A DNA stretch of 64,000 nt from Fragum whitleyi (lineage: Eukaryota; Mollusca; Bivalvia; Cardiida; Cardiidae). Position numbers and translations under genes: made by a program. The notes beneath the pieces were generated by a model. That model was not told the origin of the DNA. It did not search any database and saw only the letters and a list, made by a program, of their open reading frames with translations. Where the stretch lies: assembly GCA_948146395.1 (NCBI GenBank), contig OX411543.1, positions 61,498,176 to 61,562,175 of the forward strand, given 5' to 3'. Shown here one piece after another: positions 10,321 through 21,990 of the stretch (positions are counted from its first letter, which is position 1; every line of letters starts with the position of its first letter).

Positions 10321-13300
10321 AACTAGAAAGCCATGAATGGCTTGAGTCGCTCCACAGGCTTGAAATTCTTGAAATAGCAAATCTAAGGTTTGACTAGATT
10401 AAAAATATTTTTGGTTCTACTGATGTTGAAATGATTTTCAAAGTTGCCACTAAATAACATATAGAGAAATGACCTCTGCCCATAAAAGACATATTTTTCA
10501 TCCAATGACATTAATTTTTCGCTGCATGATAAAGGTTCACGCAAGGATCTTCAAGTGAAATTTGGTTGATATCAGTCAATTACATTCTGAGAAAATGATT
10601 TTTAAAGTTACAACTATATATCATATAAAGAAATGACCACTGCCCATAACAAAAATATTTTTCATCCGATCAGAATAATTTTTGGTAGTCTGATAAAGGG
10701 TCATTCAAGGATGATGCAAGTGAAATTTGGTTGATATCCATCATTTACATTCTGAGAAAATGATTTTGAAAGTTCCCACTATAAAACATATAGAGAAATG
10801 ACCTCCGCCCATAAAATACATATTTTTAATCAAATCACAATATTTTTTGGTAGACTGATAAAGGGTCACTTAAGTATCATTGCAGTGAAATTCGGTTGAT
10901 ATCCATCAGTTAGATTCTGAGAAAATTGATTTTCAAAGTTTCCACTATCAGCGTTCTCCGCAGGCCCTTATAGCGTATCGGGGCCGATATGCCTTCAATA
11001 AATTTAACGGGTTGCCGATACACCTTAGGAACGCCGATACACTTAAATTTGATCACCGATACAGCTTAATTTCTTTCTGAACAAAGGGTCAAAACGAGCA
11101 ATAAAACTGTTTGCAGACGCGCGATCATTACATAATCGCGATCTGGGAAGATGTATACACAAAGACCCTAATTGATAAGACCCTTGCTAATTGGTGATTA
11201 TCGATATTTTCTTCACGGTTGGTTGATTTTCACTGGTTCCTCACTTCCAGTAACAGAGAAGAACAGATGGGTACCAATACGAAAACGGTCACTTACAGTC
11301 CACTTCATTTACCGAAAATTGCCAATTTTTACCGAGATCCACCGGAAACGATGGAAAAAGTTGTTTTCACATCCTTTCCTTAGTCTCAATTTTGAATGTT
11401 ACATATTTCATTGTAACGGACTCGTGAAGATGATCTTTGCAAACCGGCGATCCAAATGTCGTAACTACAGATTCATTTAATTGAATTTACGGCATTTTTT
11501 CTCGCTCATCGAAGAATGCGGTCCTGCACCCGAAAGCTTTGATTACTTTGGTATAGTTTCGATCGGACGTAGGGAATTGTTTATTTTAATTGCGGAGATA
11601 ATTATTTTCTCCTATTTTCCAGAAGACAACATTTAAAATATGAAATTCGTTGATCTTATGAAACTTTATGGATTTTACTAACTTTACCCTTTTGAGATCG
11701 TCGTTATCGGTGTTTCTCAGCTGCCGGGCGGGTAGGCCCGAGAAATCGGGATTCAGAGATCTAAGAGGAGTCTGCGATCGTTTAACCCTACAAACTAGAT
11801 TACTTTATCAAAGATAGTTTTGTTTAGCTTGGGGACAACAAAACGATGTTAAAATAAAATATAGGCCTATATAAGTAATAAACCGCGTTTGTTCTTCAAT
11901 TCATTGCCGAGTTTTAAAAATATAAAATACGATGGCCTAAATATGTACATGTATATTTAGATATCCGATATCAATATTGACGCTGTGTCTGTTACGTTTC
12001 CGCGATACGTTATTGTTCACCGCGGGAGGGGGCGGGGGATCGGCGGCGGCAGGGGGGTACAGTGTTATCGCAGATACATCCACTTCTTCCGCTGTTTCAT
12101 TTCTCGGACCCCGACCACAGCGTTTTAATGGAGTTGCAGTGTATTTGCTCAAGTCAAACTAGATTTACTTTTATGTTCCAATGTGAATTTTGATTATATC
12201 AAACAAAAACTCGACAAGAATATGCAGTTTTCGCGATCTTTCTACTACCGAGATTTAGGCAGAATAAGACATCGCAGACAGTCTGTCTGTTTAAAATTCA
12301 CTTACCTCAAGCTTACTACCCAATTAATATGGACATTACATCTAATTTCAGTTAGAAAATTGAAACAAAACTTTTGATAATTCTCCACAGGAACGCCATT
12401 TCTTAACTAGATTCGTACCCTTATATGTTCAACCCAAAACATTTTTTTTCTTTTTTTTTTGTTCATTCCAGAATTGAAATCAAGATAAATTCTATTTCTA
12501 TTTCTATATCTAAATTAGTTCATAGAAATTGACATAGGAAATAAATATTACAAAAAAGAAGAAAAAAATGAAGAAAAAAAAAAACCCTTGTAAAATCAAA
12601 GTGCTTAAAGTCCTGTCACAGGCTTCTCTAAACAAACTAGGTATCAACTTTTAAATTTGTTCCATGGTTATTGTAGAATAAATAAATGTTCTTAGAGATA
12701 TTTTTGGGGGGAAGATATGAAAAGGGTTTGTAAACACATTAGAAAATAACTGTAATAGAATCTAGTTTTTACTTATTTCAGGAGAAGGGCCTTCCTCAAT
12801 CATACAAGGACTTCCCAAGGATTTTAAAAATTCCTTATATACATAATTAAATAGAGACCTATAAAAGTTGACAATACATGCAGTGCTGTCCTTGGAACTC
12901 TCAAATATATGAGCCTAAGTGCAGTTGATTTACTGTTTTCTTTGACTCTTTAATTTAATTTTCTTAAATATTCCAATTTTCTTCATTTCTTTTGTAATAG
13001 TCTTTTAGTACACAGTATATTCTATTAAAGGGAAGGGATACAAGGGGAAGGAGGGAAGGGGGGGGAGGGGGGGGTTAAGCCATCATGCAAAATTTTATTG
13101 ATGATTTGGGAGTAAAGTTATTTATGAGATGCTATAAAGGTGTCAAAGAAAAAAAAGTTCAAATCAAATTATATATTCAGCAAAACAGAAGTTCTGCTTC
13201 ACAAATATCAAAATCCTTATCCAGTAAAACCACTGTAACCATCCTTTATTTTTAACAGAAATACAAAGTAATCTGACAATATAGCCACGCCAATATGCCA

Positions 13301-13905
13301 CTACGCCTTCAAAATTTTCTGGGGAGAACCCTGACTATATAACATATAGAGAAATGACATCCGCCCATAAAATACATATTTTTCATCCAATCACAATATC
13401 TTTTGGTAGACTGATAAAGGGTCACTCAAGTATCATTCCAGTGAAATTTGGTTGATATCCATCAGTTAGATTCTGAGAAAATGATTTTCAAAGTTTTCAC
13501 TATATAACATATAGAGAAATTACCTCCGCCCATAAAATACATATTTTTCATCCAATCACAATCAGTTTTGGTAGACTGATAAAGGGTCACCCAAGGATCA
13601 TTCATGTAAAATTTAATTGGTATCAATCAATTAGAATCTGAGAAAACTCACTATTTACCATATTTGGAAATTAGCCACGCCCATTAAATCCATGTTTTTC
13701 ATTGGATCAAAATTTCTTGAACAACTTTGAAAGAGGGTCATCCAAGGATCATTCCTGTGAAGTTTGGTTGAAATCCATCCGGTAGTTTTTGAGAAGAAGA
13801 TTTTTAAAGAAAAAGTTTACGACCGGACGCACGTACGGACGGACGCACGACGGACACAACGACATGACAATAGCCCCAGTGGCTTTCAGCCAGTGGAGCT
13901 AAAAA
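10321..13905 (+). mobile_element. Helitron-like element, family C, split by a later insertion
   Basis: The 5' end aactagaaagccatgaatgg and motif gctccacaggct match the copy at 3597. Core units run to 10948. A 2.4-kb element then intervenes, and core units resume at 13334, ending in a gacgcacg microsatellite and gccccagtggctttcagcc with gagctaaaaaa. Without the insertion it would be about 1.2 kb. Confidence 0.85.
10949..13333. mobile_element. hAT-like DNA transposon, 2.4 kb, no intact transposase
   Basis: Ends are CAGCGTTCTCCGCAG on the left and, reverse-complemented, CAGGGTTCTCCCCAG on the right (two mismatches). Both fit the hAT pattern YARNG. The flanks share ACTAT (10944-10948 and 13334-13338), a 5-bp target duplication; the interrupted family C core reads on across it. 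Inside is a GC-rich block near 12000-12060. A minus-strand open frame at 11937-12152 (proline-rich) could be a transposase remnant, but I recognise no domain. Assignment to a 5-bp-TSD hAT group is inference. Confidence 0.65.
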
Positions 13906-14067
13906 ATATGTACTAAGAGATAAAATTCTATTTTTTTTTTTTTTTTTGTTAAAAAAATGAGAAATCAAATATTATCCTTTGATGCCAAATAATTCTTTCA
14001 TGGCACTGCTTTGATTATTTCCTTGTTGCAACTAATGTTTAGATAATAAGAAAATGAAATAAATAGT

Positions 14068-14515
14068 AACAAGAGCCATGACGGACATGGCCATCCCCCG
14101 CCGAGAAAGCTTGATAGTAAACAGAAGCCTAATAGATTAAGGGTTCTACTTTAAGAAATTAAGCCCCTACAAAATCTAAGTCTTTAAAATAACAAAGGGC
14201 AATAACTCCAAAATTATGCAAGCCAGAGCTATTGTTCTTGTGCACTGCACTCCTCTTCCATGAGATCTATCCACCCACAAAGTTTCAAGTTGATAGCTAT
14301 TATACTTTAGGAGATATGCTCCGGACAAAATCTAAGTCTTAAAAATAACAAAGGGCAATAACTCCAAAATTATGGAAGCAAAGGTTGTAGTTCTTGTACA
14401 CTGCACTTCTCCTCCATGAGATCTATCCACCCATAAAGTTTCAAGTTGATAGCTATTATACTATATGCTCCGGACAAGTTTAGTGACGGAAGGACGGAAG
14501 GAAGGAATGACAGAA
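14068..14515 (+). mobile_element. pearl-like element, family D, two core units
   Basis: The start aacaagagccatgacggac contains the hairpin GCCATG-acgga-CATGGC. Two units of about 180 bp share aaatctaagtctt, aacaaagggcaataactcc and gatctatccaccca. After them comes a gacggaaggacgg/aagg simple repeat. The 3' end is eroded. Confidence 0.65.
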
Positions 14516-15256
14516 AGACAGATATAGGACCAAAATTCAAATTCAGACTTGAGGAGTAGAAAAATAAATGAGAAAAAGAAGAAATTGCTAGTGATGAGCA
14601 ATTTCTCATTTTTCCACCATGAATTTTCATTTCTAAATGATTTCGCCCCTTTTATTAAAAGGTCTACAACCTGGGATTAAATGTTAAAGTATCCACGAAG
14701 AACCCATAGTCACGCACATAAGGGGACTAATTCAAATAAAATTATTTTTCGAATTAAAAGAACATATTTTTCCTACATCTTTTCTTTGTTTACATATTGT
14801 CATCTCAATAAAACATGAAACTTGTCAATCGTACATATTTTATAGAAAAGTCATGGTTTTCAAAAAAACTACCAAAAATGACAGATCAGTAAAAAGAGAA
14901 CCAATTTTCACGCACTTAGAATAAAAGAAAAAAAATTAGGGAAAAAATTGTTTTTGGTCTCAAATATCACCTATGTTTAGTAAACAACAATTTTCTGGCC
15001 AATTATTAGAAAAAAAGATGTTTGTAAACCCATAATGGTTTCTTTATTGAATTATAGATTTCCAAACATTCCGACTGACATAAAGTGGTCAGTCAAACCT
15101 TATTTTGAAAAGGGGTTCCCCATAAATTGATTTTAGCACAAACAATTTTTCCAAACTGGGAGTTATGTTCTTGTCTGTCATATCAAAAAGATATTTCCTG
15201 ATAAAATAATCCATTTTTCATAAATCTATATTATCTAAAAGACATTACAATATTAG
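14516..15256. other. AT-rich stretch, possible left arm of an older element
   Basis: No gene seen. It contains acccatagtcacgcac (14702-14717), which is the inverse of 17128-17144 apart from one inserted base. The stretch may therefore be the left part of a 2.4-kb element into which 15257-16725 jumped. Confidence 0.35.
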
Positions 15257-16725
15257 AACAAGAGCTTCGCAGAGCGGCGCATATACGCCCGAATGGGCTT
15301 GTCAGTAACGTTGGCTTGTCAGTAGCGTCAGCTTGATTGATAGCTAAAAATATTGAAAACAGACAGACAGACAACTGGTGCCATAACATTTAAATATGAA
15401 AATATATTTAATCCTAAGCAAAAAAAGACAACCTACAGAGTCATTATGGCAAGTTTCCTTTCATTCCCATCCATAAAGTAGGAGAAAATGAGCCGACAAG
15501 AAATTTTGTTTTTCATCAACTCAAGGGCAGATAATCCAAGATAACTCTAGAATTACTGGAGCATTTTGAATTGAATTGTCTTACACAAAACTAGACATCA
15601 TAGAGAGTAATTGTGTCTAGTTTCAGCTCATTTCAATTGATAGTTAAGGAGGAGTTGCACACAAAATACAGTGATTTTCTTTTAATTCAAGGGCACATAA
15701 TTCAAGATTTCTCAGGATTGACTGGAGCATTTTGAATTTCACAGGTCTTATGCACAACTAAACATCATAGGGAGTAATTGTGTGTAGTTTCAACTCATTC
15801 CCATTTTTGTTATATTAAAGGGCAGATAATTCAAGATTTCTAAGGAATGACTGGAGCGATTTGAATTTCAAAGGTCTTATGCACAACTAGACATCATAGG
15901 GAGTAATTGTGTGTAGTTTCAGCTTATTCCGATTGATAGTCTAGGAGGAGTTGTGCTCACAAAAAACAGTGATTTTTGTTATATTAAAGAGAAGATTATC
16001 CAAGATTTCTCAGGAATGACAGGAGCAATTTGAATTTCAAAGGTCTTATGCACAACTAGACATCAAAGGGAGTAATTGTGTGTAGCTTCAGCTTATTCCC
16101 ATTGATAGTTTAGGAGGAGTTGCGCACACAAAAAATAGTAATTTTTGTTATTTTAAAGGGCAGATAATTCAAGATTTCTCAGGAATGACTGAAGCGATTT
16201 GAATTTCAAAGGTCTTATGTACAACTAGACATCATAGGGAGTAATTGTGTGTAGTTTCAGCTTATTCCCATAGATAGTTTAGGAGGAGTTGCGCTCACAA
16301 AAAACAGTGATCTTTGGTATATTAAAGGGCACATAATTCAAGATTTCTCAGAAATGACTGGAGAAATTTGAATTTCAAAGGACTTATGCATATCTAGACA
16401 TCATAGGGAGTAATTGTGTGTAGTTTCAGCTTATTCCCATTGATAGTTTAGGAGGAGTTGCGCACACAAAAAACAGTGAGTTTTGTTATATTAAAGGGCA
16501 GATAATTCAAGATTTCTCAGGAATGACTGGAGCGATTTGAATGTCAAAGGTCTTATGCACAACTAGACATCATAGGGAGTAATTGTGTGTAGTTTCAGCT
16601 TATTCCCATTGATAGCTTAGGAGGAGTCGTGCACACAAAAAATTGCTAACGGACGGACAGACAGACAGACGGATGGACGGACGACCGAGGCCATAACATA
16701 ATACGACCCTTCGGGCATATAAAAA
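15257..16725 (+). mobile_element. pearl/Helitron-like element, family E, complete copy
   Basis: The start aacaagagcttcgcagagcg is followed at 15282 by tatacgcccgaa. About seven core units of roughly 165-170 bp share aattcaagatttctcagga, acatcatagggagtaattg and ttaggaggagttgcgc. Then come a gacggacagacagac microsatellite (about 16650-16685) and the 3' end acgacccttcgggcatataaaaa. The 5' 12-mer is inverted at the 3' end with one mismatch. A second copy at 30741-35524 carries nested insertions. Confidence 0.85.
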
Positions 16726-16729
16726 GCAA

Positions 16730-17360
16730 CTGAGCTGGACGGTTAGAATGTTGCCTTATTTTCTTGTTTCAATATAAGGACCCCCTAGGTGTTTATCTAC
16801 CCATAAAATCCTCAATAAATGACACAATACATAATGCTTGTGTCATTTCAAAGCCTCAAATGACCACAAATACCAAAAAATAAAAAGATTACCACATTAG
16901 GTGGATAACCAAGAAAAAGATGACATATTACGATTTAACAAATTGGGACATAAGAAAATAGGAGATAAATTGACCCTCTTGTTTTAAAATACGCTAGAAA
17001 ATACAATGAATTACTAACAAGTTAACTTTCTGACATTTTTCAAATCAGAATTGGACTACTTAGATTGACATACGAAGATTGTGCCATTTAGTTTTGCGTT
17101 GACTTCTTAATCAACCAATCATCGATAGTGCGTGACTATTGGGTCGCGTGAAAATGGGTACCCGGAGGATATATGTGACTTCCGATTTTAGATGGCTAAA
17201 GAAAGGTCCCCTTAAAATATTATTTTGAGTTCTTTGTTTGTGTTTATTTCTGTTTCTGGAGTTAAATTGACCATTGCACTGTTCAAGCGGGATGGGACCG
17301 GCTCCAATTGGTTAAAAGGGGGAGGAGTGTAGTGTTCGATATTGGGTAGACTCATGACCA
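16730..17360. other. stretch without a gene, right arm of possible older element
   Basis: Holds the inverse copy of acccatagtcacgcac at 17128-17144. Otherwise no recognised repeat or coding signal. Confidence 0.35.
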
Positions 17361-17363
17361 ATT

Positions 17364-17436
17364 GCCCGGTTAGCTCAGTTGGTAGAGCGCCGTGCTAGTG
17401 TTCCGGGGGTCGTGGGTTCGAGTCCCATGTCGGGCA
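17364..17436 (+). tRNA. tRNA-like gene, anticodon AGT (Thr), or tRNA-derived SINE head
   Basis: The 73 nt fold as a cloverleaf: acceptor GCCCGGT/GTCGGGC (with G-T pairs), D stem GCTC/GAGC, anticodon loop CTAGTGT, T arm GTGGG-TTCGAGT-CCCAT, discriminator A. Box A (TAGCTCAGTTGG) and box B (GGTTCGAGTCC) are canonical, and TTTT at 17441-17444 is a fitting Pol III terminator. The anticodon stem CCGTG/TCCGG has one mismatch, so a tRNA pseudogene or SINE head is possible. No CCA is encoded, as expected in a eukaryote. Confidence 0.65.
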
Positions 17437-17444
17437 CAACTTTT

Positions 17445-17591
17445 CCTCTATAGTTACTTCAATTATTATGTCTACCTACCTTTTGTCTACCTTTTGTCTC
17501 TGGGGAACTAAGTAACCCCTATATGGGTTGTCATCCCCTTCTAATTTGGTTTCTCCTATCTCCAGTCCGGTTGAGCTAATTTTTACTATTA
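17445..17591 (-). other. probable 3' UTR of the LINE at 17592-20377
   Basis: Lies between the LINE stop codon and the tRNA-like gene. Contains a cctaccttttgtct direct repeat and ccccta/taggggtt symmetry. No poly(A) tail. The border with the tRNA-like gene is not resolved. Confidence 0.4.
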
Positions 17592-18821
17592 TCAATACAC
17601 ATTGGAGACGTCAAAACGCTTATGTACCCACAGTTTGTTGAGTTTGCTCTTGAAGATGTCCACTTTTTTGGATGTAATGATATCTTCCGGGAGGTTGTTC
17701 CATACATTCACAGTACGAAGTGAAAAAGAATTTAAACGTAGGGATTTCTTCGCTCTCGACTTATTTAGTTTTAAACAGTGTCCTCGGAGGTGATCCGATT
17801 CCGCAAAGGTAAAAAACGTTGAAGAGTCAATGTCGTCGATATGGTGAATTATTTTGAAAACTTGGATCTGATCAAATCTTTGTCTGCGATAGTCCATGGA
17901 CGGTAGGTTAAGTTCCCGAAGACGTTCTTCATATGATAAGCTTTTCAGTGCTGGGACAATACGAGTGGCTCTGCATTGAACGTTTTCAATAATTTGTTTA
18001 CTCTTCTTCGTAATTGGGTATGCAGCCAGATTACCATAATCAAGATGGGAACGGACCAGTGATTTGTATAATGTCAAAAATAGTTGATTATCCATGTACG
18101 TGAATTTCCTTCTTATAAGGCCGATAAGACGGTTAGCTTTGTTGGCGACGTCACTAATGTGCTGCTCAAACGATAAGTTCTCCCTAAATGTTACTCCGAG
18201 ATCCTTTTCAGAAGTGTCAATCTGCAGATTATGATTGTGCCCATTACTGTCTTTTACAGCATAACTTGGTTCAAATTTCTTTTTACCAAAAGTGACTATT
18301 TTACATTTTTTCACATTGAATTTAAGGAGCCAATCTTCGCTCCATTTACACAATTTCAGTAAGTCGTTTTGTAAGTCATTCTGGTCACTTGTTGAATAGA
18401 TTTCTTTGTAAACTTTACAATCGTCTGCAAAAAAACGGCAAACACTTCCAACTTCTTCGGGCAAGTCATTTACATATAGAATAAAAAGTATAGGTCCTAG
18501 GATAGATCCCTGAGGAATGCCAGAAATAACATCGTTCCATCCAGAAGGACTACCATTAATTACAACACACTGTTTTCTGTCACTCAAAAAGCTGGTAAAC
18601 CACTTATGAAGATTACCCACAATACCAAAAGATTTTAATTTATGAAGAAGTCTTTTATGCGGGACACTGTCAAATGCTTTGCTAAAATCTAGATATATTG
18701 TATCAACTTGGATGTCATTGTCAATGGCGTTGGTCCAATCCTGTAATACACACAAAAGTTGCAGAATAGTGCTACGATGCTGTCTAAATCCAAACTGGCA
18801 ATCCGATAGAAGGTTGTTCAA
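17592..18821 (-). pseudogene. LINE 1 reverse transcriptase, C-terminal half, 409 aa
   Basis: Holds RT motif A (LDFSKAFDSVPH, residues 44-55), motif B (GIPQGSILGP, 101-110), the catalytic FADD (131-134), a KKCKIVTFG motif and DLGV, then the LINE C-terminal domain with RATRIVPALKSL and WNNLPEDI. The nominal start is TTG and not a real start: the frame continues from the upstream ORF through a one-base shift. The catalytic residues are intact. The product would copy LINE RNA at a nicked target in the nucleus. Confidence 0.85.
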
Positions 18822-20377
18822 TTGATAGTTAAATGTTCCATAACACGTTCACAAACTATTTTCTCTAGCATTTTGCAGATTACTGACGTCCAAGAAACTG
18901 GACGGTAATTTCCAGGATCCGATTTCTGGCCCTTTTTAAAGATGCATGAAATATTTGCTTTCTTCCAGTCACTTGGGACGATGCCAGACTCAAGCGATTT
19001 ACTAAATAAAATACTGAGGGGAATATAAAGCTGTGTCGCACATTCCTTCAAAAACAAAGGGTGGCATTTATCCGGTCCACATGCTTTAGATGTGTTTAAA
19101 GACATTAACAGTTTGAGCACCTTTTCGCGATCAACATAACACAAGAAAATAGAGTTCTCGTCGGGTACTTTATTCTCAAAATGTGGCATTTCAGAATTTC
19201 CCTCTTTCGTAAACACCGAACTAAAATAGTTATTCAAAAGTTCTGCTTCCTCACTGTTTTCCGTGATAACATTCCCATCTTGATCTATCAGATCAGCTAC
19301 TCCAAATTTACTTTTAGTCTCATCCTTCACATAACTCCAGAAAGATTTCGCACTCTTTCTCGCACTCTCTGCAACACCTCTCTGGTATTTTTTCTTCGCA
19401 AATTTTATGGCTTTGTTTGTACTATTCCGTATTTTGCAGTAATCTGCATAGTCGTTGTAACTGTGGCTGAACGTAAAACGTTTCCAAGCATGATACTTTT
19501 TTTTTACTTTACGTAGACAATAATAGTCCATCCACTTCGGTTTAGTAACAGTTTGTTCTTTTTTACTATGTTTTATGGGGACAAATCTTTCAATACACGT
19601 ATTTATATGCGAGTGAATAAAGCTCCAAGTTCCTTCAACATCAAGGTCATTTAACGAATTTTCCCAGTCGATACAATCAAAATAGTTCCTTATTGATTCA
19701 AAATCACCTTTAAAAAAATTTGGCCTCGGTTGGCTTTCGTCGTCCTTGACAGTACTACAAACAATGTTAAATATTAATCCAATAAGGTCACTTTTCCCTA
19801 ATTTATCTCCGTAGCGAATGTTTTCGACAATATTTTTGTCATCAGAGAAGATTAAGTCTAAACAGCTTGGATTCTGTCCATCTCTATACCTTGTAACATC
19901 TGACACATGCTGATGCAGAAAACAATCTCTAGTACATTCCAAAAATTTGAACAATGCATGGTTTTCTGATTTGTTAGTAGTCCAGTTATTCCAGTCTATT
20001 TCTGGATGATTAAAGTCACCAATGATAACTGTATTTTTAAAATCCTGCTCTGTAGCATGTCTAATCATATTGCACAAACTTTGTTCATTTTCAATGTCAC
20101 TATTCGGGGATTTATACACTGCTCCCAAAAGTAATTTCTCACCTGAGGTTAATCGTAGTACAATCCACACAGCTTCCTTAAAGTCACCGTTGTTTAAAAT
20201 TGCACAGTAATCTGCGGGAATAACGTCTTTCACAAAAATAGCAACTCCTCTGAAATGGTCTTGGGTACCCATTATGAAACATGTATAACCTTTTAATCTA
20301 TATTCGTTTACGTCAATGCATGACGGTTTAATGTTCTTTGGAAATAATTCAGTTATAACAATAATATCTGGATTCAA
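18818..20377 (-). pseudogene. LINE 1 endonuclease plus RT N-terminal part, 519 aa
   Basis: The exonuclease-endonuclease-phosphatase domain covers about residues 1-205, with ITELFPKN, LGAVYKSPNSD (84-94) and GDFN (120-123). The usual catalytic SDH is here SDL (196-198), which should kill nicking activity. A basic linker follows, then the start of RT (SDPGNYRPVS, near the C-terminus). It ends at a TGA overlapping the next frame by four bases. That overlap is a frameshift scar, since RT homology runs straight across. Confidence 0.85.
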
Positions 20378-20460
20378 TATATTTATGGTAACTTCCAGTT
20401 CGTCAACTTTCTGTCAAAACTTTTACATTTTTCCCCTAATGCTTATATCTGACAAACATA

Positions 20461-21088
20461 GAACATACAGGATAAAATAAAACATATAAAAACAATAAAT
20501 GCAACTCATAGCAAAGCAAAACAGATTAGCAAGCCCTATCTATTTCCGGGCGCGCGATTATGGTTTACAAAACTTAGCAAATTGTCGATTTTAAAATGAC
20601 GCGAAAACACATTAAAATATCATTTCTAAAACGATTCGCAACAATTCATTCCAAATGGCAAGCATATTAATGAATTTTCTAGTGAAAAAATGTTATAATA
20701 AACATAACCAAGCATATCATTGTGCCATATTCACTTTAGACTTACCTTTTCAGTCTTTCCGAGCGGTTCCCCTTCTCTGTAGACTGGAACCTTTTCTGTG
20801 ACAAGATTTTTTTATAGGCTAGAATGCACGACTAGATGAATCTCAGAGATTAAAAAGCGATGTCTGGAATTAAGTCTCTAATGAAATCAATTTAGGTATC
20901 TTTTTTATATAGATTTTAAAATTCGTATCCCAAATCCTCAGTAAGACAGTCTATGCATTTTAGATGATTATTTCGTAATTATAATAGATCTCAGTACCAT
21001 GTGCATTTCGAGATGTGCATTATTTTTGAATAATGGGCTACTTGTATGCCTTGTACGCATTTTGAAATTACAAATATAGGCTTGGTGT
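20461..21088. other. stretch without recognised features
   Basis: No gene or repeat recognised. It may include degraded 5' LINE sequence near 20461-20760. It ends at a 30-nt poly-T run (21089-21121). Confidence 0.4.
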
Positions 21089-21090
21089 GT

Positions 21091-21121
<31 letters not shown>
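21089..21121. repeat. poly-T tract, about 32 nt
   Basis: Uninterrupted T run just outside the left end of the element at 21139-21990. It could be the tail of an unrecognised minus-strand retroposon, but no body or target duplication was identified. Confidence 0.6.
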
Positions 21122-21125
<4 letters not shown>

Positions 21126-21138
21126 CGGGACACGAAGT

Positions 21139-21990
21139 GCTCAAGGTTGGCCTAAAATACGAAATGGACCATTACCACGAAATGGGGCGAAATGGACCCA
21201 CAAAAAAAAAAAAAAAACCCCATGGAATGCTAGTAAATGGTCGATTGTTGTCTCAAATGATATTATCTAATGTCTTAATGGTGATTGATCTTATTCAAAT
21301 TGTAGTTGTCATGATTTAAACTTTTAGATTTAAGTCCGATGTCTGTCTGCTGACGAAATTGATTATTGGAAAGGCTAAATAGACTTGCGTAATAAAATGG
21401 TATTATCATTTGTTTGAATTACTTTAAACAGTAACAACGAGAACAAAAAAAAACTCCTGTTATATTAAACCGATGGTAATCTAAATTAAGGATAAAATCT
21501 GTAAGTTGATATCATAGAATAGTATCTGGGCCAAAACTTGAACTCCATTTCGACACCCCCCGGCTCAAAATGTCCATTCTGTACCCCATGTTGGGCCAAA
21601 TGTAGGAGATTTTTGAAATCAATTTTCTATCTGGTATTAATTCATTGAAACACCAAAATGATATCAAATGAAGTCCTTTTAGGTAGATATAATAATTTAA
21701 GTAATTTATTGGAAATAAAACAGTCTGTTTCGCGACTGACGACCTGTCCATTTCGTCGTATAAGTCAATGTAGAATGGTAAAAAAAGACAAAAAAGTTTC
21801 TTCAATTACAACACTACCTTGTGAAATTATATTAAAACATTCACTAGATTCCTATTTGATGGTATTTTAACTTTGCAATATCTGAATATTGACCTTCAAG
21901 GTATGATAAAAGTCCATTTCGCCGACAGAAGGTCCATTTCGCCGCATTTCGTGCTTGGTGGTCCATTTCGTATTTTAGACCAACCCGTGC
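21139..21990. mobile_element. DNA element with TIRs made of GGCGAAATGGACC-type motifs
   Basis: Left end cctaaaatacgaaatggacc, then gaaatggggcgaaatggacc; the right end read in reverse has tctaaaatacgaaatggacc and two further cgaaatggacc copies. The terminal inverted repeats of about 60-90 bp thus consist of iterated CGAAATGGACC words with spacers. The interior has no recognisable transposase. The right end touches the next element. Confidence 0.65.

Larger units (their letters stand above)
17592..20460 (-). mobile_element. LINE 1: CR1/L2-type non-LTR retrotransposon, broken
   Basis: An ORF2 remnant encodes an AP-type endonuclease followed by reverse transcriptase and the conserved C-terminal region of CR1/L2 elements (Jockey group). 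The 5' part is degraded: reading back beyond 20377 the frame stays open for about 30 nt to a TGA, where the endonuclease start is expected. A one-base frameshift at about 18820 separates the two halves. The 5' limit is approximate. Confidence 0.85.

Noticed and set aside
11937..12152. 71-aa minus-strand proline-rich frame as a host gene
   Set aside because: It lies inside a hAT-like element and its composition follows a GC-rich simple stretch; at most a transposase remnant.
18818..18821. Four-base stop/start overlap as translational coupling of two LINE 1 ORFs
   Set aside because: The downstream start is TTG and RT homology runs directly across the junction, so it is a one-base frameshift within one ORF.
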